Shown here one piece after another: positions 54,177 through 63,217 of a stretch of 64,000 nucleotides of DNA. This DNA is from Romboutsia maritimum (GTDB lineage: Bacteria; Bacillota; Clostridia; Peptostreptococcales; Peptostreptococcaceae): contig NZ_NOJZ02000001.1 of assembly GCF_002251085.2 (NCBI RefSeq), positions 124,001 to 188,000 of the forward strand, given 5' to 3'. Within the stretch, counting starts at the first letter, position 1, and the number at the start of each line of letters is the position of its first letter. The position numbers and the translations under genes are program-made. The notes beneath the pieces were generated by a model. That model made no database searches, was not told the DNA's origin, and was given only the letters and a program-made list of their open reading frames with translations.

Positions 54177-56342
54177 TTATTTTTCATTAAATATCATCAT
54201 ATTTATACTTATTATAACAAGAGGTATAAGTATATAAATAGCTGTTGTTGATGCGGCAACTACACCTGAATCATTTACTAAAAGAGTAACCATACATCCT
54301 ATCATACTGGCTATAAAACCTTTAAATATGAATGGATACTTATTTGCTATTCTTCTAAAATGTCTTGATGGCTTAAATATAAGCACAGCAATTATTCCTA
54401 CTCCTGCCAATAATATATTTACCCATACACTTGTTTGAGCTAACTTTAAGTTCATTTGTATTTTTCTTGTAAATGTCTCTATTATAGCTCCTGGACCATC
54501 AGTTAAAATTTGATTTACAAACCCTGATAAATGAGATTGTGTTCCTGATAATATATCAAATGTAGCAAATGACACTACCACTACTACTGCTGCAATACCT
54601 AATAAAATAACTTTCTTAAAGTCAATCTTTACATCAAATATTATAAGAATAAATAATAAATATGCTACAGATTCAGAAATAGCAGATCCAACATTAGCTC
54701 CCATTGCTGGAGAAGCACTAGTTATTAAAATTACTAAAGATGAAACTATAGTAACCCATTTTGGAATTTTTTTATAGTTAAGTAAAATTGCTGATCCAAA
54801 AATTGCACCACCTATAATTATTCCTTGATATTCATTTCCTACTCCGTAATATCTCGCTCCATTTAAAGGATCATAACTCATTATACTATTTTTCATTAGA
54901 TATGTTCCAAGTACAGCGTCTATAACTACAAGTAACACAGTTATTACTGCAAAGAATCCCATATTCTTTAAGTCATCTTTGAACAGTTTTCTCCCTATAA
55001 CATAAAGTATCAATGTGGCAATAACTATTGCTATCGCAATAGACATCTGCGTTTTAAAATTAAATATCCCTACTATCAAGAAAGATAATGGCATTATCAT
55101 ACCTAATTTTATAAACTCTTTTAGAATTATAAATACTTTTTCTTTATGTGGCATATAATTTCTAAAGATTACTGCTATCATGGCTATTATCCATGATGCT
55201 GAGATAACACCTACAAAAGAATTAACAACACTTGATCTTACATCTGATATAGAAACTATCTTTTGATATTCATCTAGTAAGTAACTTATATTATCTTTTC
55301 TGTCTACTAAATTGTATTTTTTACCTACCATATCTTCATTTTGTAAACCAAATTCACTTAGTACATCAACTCCTACATCTAAATTAGCTAATATACCATC
55401 TCTTCTAGTTGTAGCTGAAGATAATATTCCTTTGCTATCACCTTTAAATTTTATTATCGGAGATAATCTTCTTTTATTTTTGTAATCTAAATCACTTGGA
55501 AATGTACTAGTAATATATACTGTATCATTTTCACCTATCATATTAAATACTTCTTCTAGATATGTATTTATATTACTATATATCTTTTTCTTCATTGAAG
55601 AATATGTATTATCATTTAAACTAAGTCTATACATATCCAGTCTATATGTATCTCCTAAATCTACAAATATAGCATCTGTTTCTTTATAAGACTTTTTAGT
55701 TTCTTGTATCAATTTATTATAATCAGTTGCTACTTTAAATGGCATATTAGAAGCTTCTTTGTTTATATTATCAACATTACCAGAATCTATTCTTCCATAT
55801 TTGTCCATAGCAATAAGACCTATATTTCTATTCTTTTCAAGTTTTCCATCTTCTATAATATCAGAATTCCCTATAGCAGATACCTTAAATCCATTATCAG
55901 ATAAAGTTTGACCCAAAGAACCTAATATAGCTCCATATTCACCATTTAATTCATTTTCATTAATTGATCTATTAATAGATACATTGTTAATTCCTTTTGC
56001 ATCCTTACCTGTGGCGGCCTTAAAAGCTTTTGCTGATTTTTCGTCTACATTTTCAAATTTAATATAATTTTCAGTGGATACACTAGCTCTACGTCCAGCT
56101 CCCATTGTTGCATATGATCTTCTATCATCTGTACCCTTGTCGCCTCTTATATTCATAAGACCAACATAGCCTTTAGTTTTTAATTCTTTATTTAAGAATG
56201 GAATATTCTGCATATTAATAAGGTTAGTTCTATTCATGTTAATGAATAGAACTTTACCTTTCTCATTTGCAAAGCTATATTTTGGAATAGAAATCATAAG
56301 TATCATAATCACTGTAAACAGTGATACAATTTTTTTCTTCAT
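54177..56342 (-). CDS. Large membrane protein with phosphatase-like extracytoplasmic domain, function unknown
   Basis: 721 residues. A signal-like segment (1-25) is followed by about 350 extracytoplasmic residues that look like a degenerate alkaline-phosphatase-superfamily fold (YATMGAGRRASVSTENYI, AIFVDLGDTYR, ITSTFPSDLD). About nine membrane segments follow from residue 375. DPLNGARYYGVGNEYQGIIIGG between segments is striking. The gene sits between the IreB-like gene and ruvX, in an otherwise housekeeping cluster. I do not recognise a named family; a role in envelope polymer or glycolipid metabolism is only a guess. Confidence 0.8.
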   Translation of the reverse strand: MKKKIVSLFTVIMILMISIPKYSFANEKGKVLFINMNRTNLINMQNIPFLNKELKTKGYVGLMNIRGDKGTDDRRSYATMGAGRRASVSTENYIKFENVDEKSAKAFKAATGKDAKGINNVSINRSINENELNGEYGAILGSLGQTLSDNGFKVSAIGNSDIIEDGKLEKNRNIGLIAMDKYGRIDSGNVDNINKEASNMPFKVATDYNKLIQETKKSYKETDAIFVDLGDTYRLDMYRLSLNDNTYSSMKKKIYSNINTYLEEVFNMIGENDTVYITSTFPSDLDYKNKRRLSPIIKFKGDSKGILSSATTRRDGILANLDVGVDVLSEFGLQNEDMVGKKYNLVDRKDNISYLLDEYQKIVSISDVRSSVVNSFVGVISASWIIAMIAVIFRNYMPHKEKVFIILKEFIKLGMIMPLSFLIVGIFNFKTQMSIAIAIVIATLILYVIGRKLFKDDLKNMGFFAVITVLLVVIDAVLGTYLMKNSIMSYDPLNGARYYGVGNEYQGIIIGGAIFGSAILLNYKKIPKWVTIVSSLVILITSASPAMGANVGSAISESVAYLLFILIIFDVKIDFKKVILLGIAAVVVVVSFATFDILSGTQSHLSGFVNQILTDGPGAIIETFTRKIQMNLKLAQTSVWVNILLAGVGIIAVLIFKPSRHFRRIANKYPFIFKGFIASMIGCMVTLLVNDSGVVAASTTAIYILIPLVIISINMMIFNEK

Positions 56343-56351
56343 TATGTGAAC

Positions 56352-56609
56352 CTACTTTCTATTCAAATAGTGAGTAATTACTTCTTCAAGTATCTCGTCT
56401 CTTTCAAATTTTTTTATAATAGATCTAGCATTTTTATAACTAGTTATATAACTTGAATCTCCTGAAAGTAGATATCCTATTATTTGATTTATAGGATTAT
56501 ATCCCTTTTCAATTAGCGCTTTATATACAAGATCTATTGTTTCACCTACGCTTATTTTTTCATCTGCTATGCCTTCAAATTTCATTGTGTAGTTTAAGTC
56601 ATTTTCCAT
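56352..56609 (-). CDS. IreB family regulatory phosphoprotein (DUF965)
   Basis: 85 residues. YTMKFEGIADEKISVGETIDLVYKALIEKGYNPINQIIGYLLSGDSSYITSYKNARSIIKK fits the IreB/YrzL family. In Enterococcus IreB is phosphorylated on N-terminal threonines by the kinase IreK and affects cephalosporin resistance; here only Thr8 lies in the N-terminal tail. It lies 24 bases after alaS, so it is probably co-transcribed under T-box control. Confidence 0.93.
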   Translation of the reverse strand: MENDLNYTMKFEGIADEKISVGETIDLVYKALIEKGYNPINQIIGYLLSGDSSYITSYKNARSIIKKFERDEILEEVITHYLNRK

Positions 56610-56633
56610 ACTTAAAACCCCCTTAAGTGAATG

Positions 56634-59279
56634 TTATTTTACTTGTGATTTAACAACCTCACTTGCATAATTTAAAGCTTCATCTACTTTAGATACATCA
56701 TTTGCTCCAGCTTGTGCCATATTAGGTCTTCCTCCACCTTTTCCACCAGCTATCTTAGCAACCTCTTTAACTATATTACCTGAATGTATTCCTTTTTCCA
56801 ATACATCTTTAGTAGCAGTAACTACAAAATTAACTTTTTCATCTACTATATTTGCAACAACTACAACACCTGATACAAGCTTATCTCTTAAACTATCAGC
56901 TGTATCCCTTAATGTATTCATATCCATATTTTCAAATTTAGTAGTTATTAAATTAACTCCATTTACTTCAACCTTAGAGTCAAGTATAGAATCTACTGAT
57001 TGTAAACTCATTTTTGTTTTTACATCATGTAATTCTTTTGATAAATTTTTATTTTCCTCTATTAAGTGTTGAACTCTTTGAGTTAAGTTATCTTCTTTAG
57101 TTTTTAATGTAGTACAAACTTCAGATATAACAGCATCTTTTTCTTTTAAGTATTCATAAACTGCTTTACCTGTTATAGCTTCTATTCTTCTTACACCTGC
57201 AGCTACTCCACCTTCAGATAATATTTTAAACATACCTATTTGAGAAGTGTTTTTCAAGTGTGTTCCTCCACAAAGTTCTATTGAGTAGTCTCCCATAGAA
57301 ACAACTCTTACCTCATTACCATACTTTTCGCCAAATAGTGCCGTAGCTCCTTTTTCTTTTGCTTCATTTATACCCATATTTTCACAATTTATATCTAATG
57401 AAGCTAAAATAGCATCGTTAACTTTTTCTTCTATAACTTTTAATTCATCTTTTGATATAGCTTCAAAATGAGTTACATCAAATCTTAATCTTTCTTGTGT
57501 AACTAAAGATCCTGCTTGATTAACATGCTCTCCTAGTACTTCTTTTAATGCTTTGTGTAATAAATGTGTTGCACTATGATTTCTTGCAGATGCCATTCTT
57601 ATTTCTTTATTTACTAATACTGTTAATTCTTCATTAGTATTTACAATACCTGACTTAACCATACCTATATGCTTTATAGTATTGTTAGCACCTTTTTTAG
57701 TGTCTATTACTTCTATAACTAAATTTTCTGATTTATTTGTTAAAATTCCACAATCACCAGCTTGACCTCCACCTTCTGGATAGAACGTAGTATTCTCTAG
57801 AACTACTATAACTTTATCTCCTGAACAAGCAGTTTCTACTATTTCGTTATCTTTAACTATAGCTTTAACAGTTGATTTTGTATCTAAAGCTTCATATCCT
57901 TCAAATTTACTAGATATAGAAGAATCTAATTTTGATAAAGGATCTTCTTTCCAACTTTCACCTTCCATATTTCCTCTTGCATTTCTAGCTCTTTCTCTTT
58001 GTTTATTCATTTCATCATTAAAAGACTCTTCGTCTAAATCAAGATTTTCTTCTTCTAATATTTCTTTTGTTAAGTCTATTGGGAATCCGTAAGTATCATA
58101 TAATTTAAACGCATTTTCTCCACTTAAAGTATTCATTTTATTATTTTTTAATTCTTCTATATAACCTGCTAATATTTCTGTTCCTTGATCTATAGTTTCA
58201 TTAAATTTCTCTTCTTCTATTCTTATTACTTTCTTGATATAACTTTCTTTTTCTACTAATTCTGGATACGCCTCTCCACTCACTTTAATAACTTCTTCAA
58301 CTAATTTGTATAAGAAGTTTTCTTTTATACCTAATAATTTACCGTGACGAGCTGCTCTTCTAAGTAATCTTCTTAAAACATATCCTCTTCCTTCATTTGA
58401 TGGAAGCACACCATCTGCAACTAAGAAGCTAACTGCTCTTATATGATCAGTTATTATTCTTATAGATACATCTGTCTTATCATTTTCTCCGTATTTTACA
58501 TGAGCCATGCTCTCTACAGTGCTTAATATTTGTCTTATTGTATCTACATCAAATATTGTATCTACATTTTGCATTATACAAGCCATTCTTTCTAGACCCA
58601 TACCTGTATCTATATTTTTATGTTCAAGTTGTCCATAGTTTCCATTTTCATCTCTATCAAATTGAGTAAATACATGATTCCAAAACTCTAAGTATCTATC
58701 ACAATCACATCCTGGCTTACAATCAGGACTTCCACATCCGTATTCTTCACCTCTATCAAAATGTATTTCTGAGCAAGGCCCACATGGTCCTAATCCAATT
58801 TCCCAGAAATTATCATCTTTACCTAGTCTAACTAATCTTTCTTCTGGGAAGTTCATTTCTTTTACCCACAAATCATAAGAATCTTGATCTTCTTCATATA
58901 CTGTTACCCATATTTTTTCTTGTGGTATATGTAAATGTTCCGTAACAAATTCCCATCCCCATCTTATAGATTCTCTTTTAAAGTAATCTCCAAATGAGAA
59001 GTTTCCTAACATTTCAAAAAAAGTACCATGTCTAGCAGTCTTCCCTACATTTTCTATATCTCCGGTTCTTATGCATTTTTGACAAGTAGTCATCCTCTTA
59101 CTTGGCGGAACCTCTAATCCTGCAAAATAATTTTTTAAAGGTGCCATACCTGAGTTTATAAGTAATAAACTTTTATCATTATGTGGTACTAATGATGCAC
59201 TTTCTTTTTTATAATGACCTTTAGATTCAAAAAAGTCTAAAAATTTACTTCTAATTTCATTTAATCCCATTTTTTCCAT
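56634..59279 (-). CDS. alaS: Alanine--tRNA ligase
   Basis: Charges tRNA-Ala. Domain order: class II catalytic core (FFESKGH, MLGNFSFGDYFKRE, TGMGLERMA), tRNA-recognition helices, editing domain with HSATHLLHKAL and CGGTHLKNTS zinc-binding residues (about 565-670), coiled coil, and C-terminal DHHA1-like domain (GGKGGGRPNMAQAG). 881 residues, normal. The start follows AGGAGG. A T-box leader directly upstream controls transcription in response to uncharged tRNA-Ala. Confidence 0.99.
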   Translation of the reverse strand: MEKMGLNEIRSKFLDFFESKGHYKKESASLVPHNDKSLLLINSGMAPLKNYFAGLEVPPSKRMTTCQKCIRTGDIENVGKTARHGTFFEMLGNFSFGDYFKRESIRWGWEFVTEHLHIPQEKIWVTVYEEDQDSYDLWVKEMNFPEERLVRLGKDDNFWEIGLGPCGPCSEIHFDRGEEYGCGSPDCKPGCDCDRYLEFWNHVFTQFDRDENGNYGQLEHKNIDTGMGLERMACIMQNVDTIFDVDTIRQILSTVESMAHVKYGENDKTDVSIRIITDHIRAVSFLVADGVLPSNEGRGYVLRRLLRRAARHGKLLGIKENFLYKLVEEVIKVSGEAYPELVEKESYIKKVIRIEEEKFNETIDQGTEILAGYIEELKNNKMNTLSGENAFKLYDTYGFPIDLTKEILEEENLDLDEESFNDEMNKQRERARNARGNMEGESWKEDPLSKLDSSISSKFEGYEALDTKSTVKAIVKDNEIVETACSGDKVIVVLENTTFYPEGGGQAGDCGILTNKSENLVIEVIDTKKGANNTIKHIGMVKSGIVNTNEELTVLVNKEIRMASARNHSATHLLHKALKEVLGEHVNQAGSLVTQERLRFDVTHFEAISKDELKVIEEKVNDAILASLDINCENMGINEAKEKGATALFGEKYGNEVRVVSMGDYSIELCGGTHLKNTSQIGMFKILSEGGVAAGVRRIEAITGKAVYEYLKEKDAVISEVCTTLKTKEDNLTQRVQHLIEENKNLSKELHDVKTKMSLQSVDSILDSKVEVNGVNLITTKFENMDMNTLRDTADSLRDKLVSGVVVVANIVDEKVNFVVTATKDVLEKGIHSGNIVKEVAKIAGGKGGGRPNMAQAGANDVSKVDEALNYASEVVKSQVK

Positions 59280-59350
59280 TTTAAAATTCCTCCTATTAGC
59301 TATTATTAATATTATGTATATTTTTTATATTAAAAAAACCTTAAAATATA

Positions 59351-59583
59351 AAAAACCCCGCGCCTATAAAAATTTATAGGGGCGAGGATATTCTTCGCGG
59401 TACCACCCTAATTATCATGAATAATCATGACATCTTCGGAAAACCTTAAGTTATAACGTAACTAACGACAATCTCTACTTATATATTTCAAGATTGTTAC
59501 TCCAAGACTGCTTCCACTAATCTACTCTAAGGGCTTCCACCAACTCCCTCTCTCTGTAAGAGATTAACTAATTTACTATTTCT
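59351..59583 (-). promoter_or_regulatory. T-box leader of alaS
   Basis: On the minus strand the sequence holds an AGAGAG-type stem I, the T-box AGGGTGGTACCGCG (59396-59409) that pairs with the tRNA acceptor end, and a terminator stem (CCTATAAA...TATAGG with GC-rich base, 59351-59387) followed by six T's. Candidate alanine specifier codons GCA and GCC occur in stem I (AAGCA and AAGCC); I favour GCA near 59512. The gap between mnmA and alaS is almost wholly this leader. Confidence 0.93.
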
Positions 59584-59659
59584 TTTCGTTGTATTTTGAT
59601 ATTTTAAATTTTATATAGATATATTACTAAATTTTATATAATTAATCAATAGTATTTTT

Positions 59660-60745
59660 TTATAAACTATTACTTATTATACCTCCACCTACTACAACAT
59701 CTCCAATATACATAACAACTGACTGACCTTTTGTCATAGCTCTTTGAGGCTCATCAAATACTATTCTTATTGAATCTTCTTCGTGTTTATATACGGTTGC
59801 GTCTGCAGGTTTAGCAGAGTATCTTATTTTAGCTTGAACTCTTATAGGTTCTTTTATTTCATCTATATTTATAAGGTTTACATCTGTTGCTATAAGTTCC
59901 TTATTAAATATATCTTCATTTGAACCAAGTATTACTGTATTTTTTTTAGAATCAATATCTACAACAAACATAGGCTTACCAAATGCTATACCTAGTCCTT
60001 TTCTTTGACCTATTGTATAATTTACTATTCCTTTATGTTTTCCTAATACATTTCCTTTAGTATCTACAAAATAACCTTCTTCAATTCTTTTTTTAGAATG
60101 TTTTTTTACATAATTTGCATAATCATTATCTTTTACAAAACAAATTTCTTGGCTATCTGGTTTATTATAAACATCCATTCCCATTTCTTTTGCAATTTCT
60201 CTTACTTTATCTTTTTCATAATCTCCAATTGGAAGTAATGTGTGTTCAAGTTGCTCTTGTGTCATATTATAAAGAGCATAAGTTTGATCTTTTTTATCTG
60301 TTATTGATTTTTTTAAAAAATATCTACCTGTTTCTTCATCTTTTTCTATCTTTGCATAATGACCTGTTGCTACATAATCACATCCAATTTGTCTAGCCTT
60401 TTTATAAAAATCATCAAATTTTATATGCTTATTGCATGCTATACATGGATTAGGTGTTCTTCCATTCAAATATTCATCTATGAAATAATCTATTACTTTC
60501 TCTTTAAATACATCTCTAAAGTTTAGTACGTAGAAAGGTATGCCTATCTTTTCAGCTACTCGTCTAGCATCTTCTACGGCAGCTAAAGAACAACATCCAC
60601 CTTCATTCTCTATTAAATCATCGTCATCATCTTGCCATAATTTCATAGTCACTCCTATTACATCATAACCTTGCTTCTTTAAAAGGTATGCTGCTACAGA
60701 ACTGTCTACTCCTCCACTCATACCTATCATTACTTTTTTGCTCAT
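59660..60745 (-). CDS. mnmA: tRNA-specific 2-thiouridylase MnmA
   Basis: Forms 2-thiouridine at the wobble position of tRNA Lys, Glu and Gln. The PP-loop SGGVDSS is at residues 10-16, the catalytic cysteine is C101 in [12 protein letters not shown], and the second cysteine lies in QEICFVKDN near 199. 361 residues. It follows iscU after a terminator; its sulfur probably comes from the IscS encoded nearby. Its product is the substrate for MnmH (4447-5505). Confidence 0.97.
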   Translation of the reverse strand: MSKKVMIGMSGGVDSSVAAYLLKKQGYDVIGVTMKLWQDDDDDLIENEGGCCSLAAVEDARRVAEKIGIPFYVLNFRDVFKEKVIDYFIDEYLNGRTPNPCIACNKHIKFDDFYKKARQIGCDYVATGHYAKIEKDEETGRYFLKKSITDKKDQTYALYNMTQEQLEHTLLPIGDYEKDKVREIAKEMGMDVYNKPDSQEICFVKDNDYANYVKKHSKKRIEEGYFVDTKGNVLGKHKGIVNYTIGQRKGLGIAFGKPMFVVDIDSKKNTVILGSNEDIFNKELIATDVNLINIDEIKEPIRVQAKIRYSAKPADATVYKHEEDSIRIVFDEPQRAMTKGQSVVMYIGDVVVGGGIISNSL

Positions 60746-60841
60746 AAAATCACCTCATTCTTTATATTATATATATTTTACATAATTTTTTAAAGTATAA
60801 ACTTAAATCATATTACATATAATTTAAATTTCATTTAATTT

Positions 60842-60883
60842 AAAAAAGTCTTCGAAATGAATTTTTCACCTCGAAGACTTTTT
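60842..60883 (-). terminator. Intrinsic terminator after iscU
   Basis: Thirteen-base stem AAAAAGTCTTCGA/TCGAAGACTTTTT with a 15-base loop, ending the iscRSU operon 10 bases after iscU. Confidence 0.88.
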
Positions 60884-60893
60884 GTATTTATTT

Positions 60894-61340
60894 TTATTCT
60901 TCTTCCTCTATATCATGGTGATGATCATGATCGTCATCTATAACTACACCATCTAATTCAGGTATGTGTATATTATTTTTTTGTGCATAATCTATTAGTG
61001 CCGCTTTAATAGCTTGCTCTGCTAATACTGAACAGTGCATCTTTACTGGTGGTAATCCATCTAGTGCTTGTGCTACTGCTTTATTAGTTACTTCTAAAGC
61101 TTCATGTATAGTTTTTCCTTTTACCATTTCTGTTGCCATAGAAGAGCTTGCTATAGCTGATCCACATCCAAATGTTTTAAATTTAACATCTCTTATTATT
61201 TCATTTTCTATATCAAGATATATTCTCATTATATCTCCACATTTAGCATTCCCAACTTCTCCAATTCCACTTGCATCTTCTATTTCCCCTACATTTCTAG
61301 GATTCATGAAATGTTCCATAACTTTTTCACTATATTGCAT
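60894..61340 (-). CDS. iscU: Fe-S cluster scaffold protein IscU/NifU type
   Basis: Scaffold on which IscS assembles clusters. Conserved cysteines C34 (NAKCGD), C59 (FGCGSA) and C103 (MHCSVLAE) are present. The protein has an unusual acidic, His-rich tail (DDDHDHHHDIEEEE) that might bind metal. Length 148. It is third in iscR-iscS-iscU with short gaps; no hscA, hscB or fdx follows, typical of the reduced Clostridia system. Confidence 0.96.
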   Translation of the reverse strand: MQYSEKVMEHFMNPRNVGEIEDASGIGEVGNAKCGDIMRIYLDIENEIIRDVKFKTFGCGSAIASSSMATEMVKGKTIHEALEVTNKAVAQALDGLPPVKMHCSVLAEQAIKAALIDYAQKNNIHIPELDGVVIDDDHDHHHDIEEEE

Positions 61341-61370
61341 AACAACTTCCTCCTCTACTACTATCCCTAT

Positions 61371-62555
61371 TTATCCTTGATTTTTTATTTTGTCATAAAG
61401 AGGTGACATACTTCTTAATCTCTCTATAACCCCAGGTAAATTTTCTATTATATAATCTATATCTTCTTCTGTTGTAAAATCGCCTACTGTAAGTCTTAAA
61501 GAACCGTGAGCTTTCTCATGAGGTAATCCTAATGCCATAAGAACATGAGATGGATCTAATGATCCTGAAGTACAAGCTGAACCACTTGATGCAGCTATTC
61601 CTAACATATCTAGCATTAAAAGAATTCCTTCACCTTCTATAAATTCAAATCCAAAGTTCGCATTTCCTGGTAATCTATCTTCCAAACTACCATTTACAGT
61701 CGTATATGGTATGTTATCTAATATACCTTTTATTAATTTATTTCTTAATCTTGTAAGAGTAGTTACATGATTTTCCATGTTATCTTTAGCTATCTCTGCT
61801 GCTTTACCATATCCAACTATTGCTGGTATATTTTCAGTACCTGCTCTTCTTCTTTTTTCTTGAGCTCCTCCATGTACAAAATTATGAAGCTTTGTACCTG
61901 TTTTAATATATAAAGCTCCTACACCTTTAGCTCCATATATCTTATGTGAAGACATACTCATTAAATCTATGTTTAATTCTTTAATATCTATTGGAATATT
62001 TCCTGCTGCTTGTACTGCATCTGTGTGGAATAATATATTATGTTTTTTAGCTATTTCTCCTATTTCTTTTATAGGTTGTATAGTTCCTATTTCATTATTA
62101 GCAAACATTATACTTATTAAAATAGTGCTATCTTTTATTGCGTTTTCTAATTGTTCTAAACTTATTTTTCCTTCACTATCAACATCTAAATAAGTAACTT
62201 CAAATCCATGATGTTTTTCTAAATACTCACAAGTATGTAGTATAGCATGATGTTCTATTTTAGATGTTATTATATGATTTCCTTTTTCTTTATGAGAATA
62301 CGCTACTCCCTCTAAAGACCAGTTATCACTTTCAGAACCACCAGCTGTAAAGTATATTTCACTTGGTTTTGCATTTATTAAATTTGCAACTTGTTCTCTT
62401 GCTTTATCTAAAGCATTTTTAGCTTCCCTACCAAATGAGTGAAAACTTGATGCATTCCCAAAATAATCTGTTAAGTAAGGCATCATTGCATCTAATACTT
62501 CTTTTTTTACAGGAGTTGTTGCAGAGTAATCCATATATATTCTTCTTTTTTCCAT
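61371..62555 (-). CDS. iscS: Cysteine desulfurase IscS
   Basis: PLP enzyme that takes sulfur from cysteine for clusters and tRNA thiolation. YMDYSATTPV near the start, the PLP lysine in SSHKIYGAKGVGAL (about 205), and the active-site cysteine in GSACTSGSLDPSHVL (about 328) are present. AGGGAG lies 9 bases before ATG 62555 and directly against ATG 62564, so 62555 is preferred. It sits between iscR and iscU. Confidence 0.97.
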   Translation of the reverse strand: MEKRRIYMDYSATTPVKKEVLDAMMPYLTDYFGNASSFHSFGREAKNALDKAREQVANLINAKPSEIYFTAGGSESDNWSLEGVAYSHKEKGNHIITSKIEHHAILHTCEYLEKHHGFEVTYLDVDSEGKISLEQLENAIKDSTILISIMFANNEIGTIQPIKEIGEIAKKHNILFHTDAVQAAGNIPIDIKELNIDLMSMSSHKIYGAKGVGALYIKTGTKLHNFVHGGAQEKRRRAGTENIPAIVGYGKAAEIAKDNMENHVTTLTRLRNKLIKGILDNIPYTTVNGSLEDRLPGNANFGFEFIEGEGILLMLDMLGIAASSGSACTSGSLDPSHVLMALGLPHEKAHGSLRLTVGDFTTEEDIDYIIENLPGVIERLRSMSPLYDKIKNQG

Positions 62556-62568
62556 TACATTCATCTCC

Positions 62569-63021
62569 CTATCCTTTTAATATTATATTAGTTATATCAT
62601 TATTTACTTTTGTTTTATTGTAATCATTTATCATATCTTGAAGAGTAATAGAATTTATAACATCTTCTATACCCTTTTTCATTTTTTCCCAAACTATTTT
62701 TGTTACACATACATTTGAATTTTCACAAACATCTTCATCTAATACACAATCAGACAAAGAAACTGGTCCTTCTAGCACTACAAGTATATCACCTACACTT
62801 ATATCTTTTGCTTCTTTAGCTAATAGATATCCACCTTGAGCACCCCTTACACTTTTAACCAATCCTGATTTTTTTAAAGCCGAAAAAATTTGCTCTAAAT
62901 ATTGATCTGATATATTTTGTTTTTTGGCTATTACTTTTAAGGGTACTGGACCTTTATTCTGATTTAGTGACAATTCAAACATAGCTTTAAGTCCATATCT
63001 ACCTTTAGTCGATAGTTTCAT
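62569..63021 (-). CDS. iscR: Rrf2 family Fe-S regulator IscR
   Basis: Winged-helix repressor of the isc operon. The HTH region includes KKQNISDQYLEQIFSALKKSGLVKSVRGAQGGYLL (residues 34-66), and three cysteines C92, C99 and C105 match the [2Fe-2S] site of IscR. 150 residues. First in the operon, 4 bases before the iscS frame begins. Two matching boxes flank its promoter, indicating feedback control by cluster status. Confidence 0.94.
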   Translation of the reverse strand: MKLSTKGRYGLKAMFELSLNQNKGPVPLKVIAKKQNISDQYLEQIFSALKKSGLVKSVRGAQGGYLLAKEAKDISVGDILVVLEGPVSLSDCVLDEDVCENSNVCVTKIVWEKMKKGIEDVINSITLQDMINDYNKTKVNNDITNIILKG

Positions 63022-63046
63022 TTTATCACCCTCTACATTGAAATCT

Positions 63047-63070
63047 AATTCATACTATTTTAGTAGGAAT
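63047..63070. promoter_or_regulatory. Putative IscR box, promoter-proximal
   Basis: Minus strand ATTCCTACTAAAATAGTATG followed by AATT, an imperfect dyad around AAAA. It lies downstream of the iscR -10 element, between the transcription start and the start codon, and is repeated at 63118-63142. Confidence 0.6.
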
Positions 63071-63084
63071 TATCTTCAAGAATT

Positions 63085-63113
63085 ATTGTATTATACCCTA
63101 GTAATTTTGTCAA
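63085..63113 (-). promoter_or_regulatory. Sigma-A promoter of iscRSU
   Basis: TTGACA (63108-63113), 17-base spacer, TACAAT (63085-63090): a near-perfect promoter, as expected for a repressed operon. Confidence 0.8.
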
Positions 63114-63117
63114 CATT

Positions 63118-63142
63118 AAATTCATACTATTTTTGTCAGGAT
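63118..63142. promoter_or_regulatory. Putative IscR box, distal
   Basis: Second copy of the box (minus strand ATCCTGACAAAAATAGTATG then AATTT), directly upstream of the -35 element. It shares most positions with the proximal copy. Confidence 0.6.
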
Positions 63143-63164
63143 TAAATTTATTACTATTTGCACT

Positions 63165-63213
63165 AAAAAAGCTATAAAAGTTCAATTTAAATTAGAAACT
63201 TTCATAGCTTTTT
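63165..63213 (-). terminator. Intrinsic terminator after the ROK kinase
   Basis: Stem AAAAAAGCTATAAAAGTT against AACTTTCATAGCTTTTTT with one mismatch, starting 5 bases past the gene. Confidence 0.82.
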
Positions 63214-63217
63214 ATAA

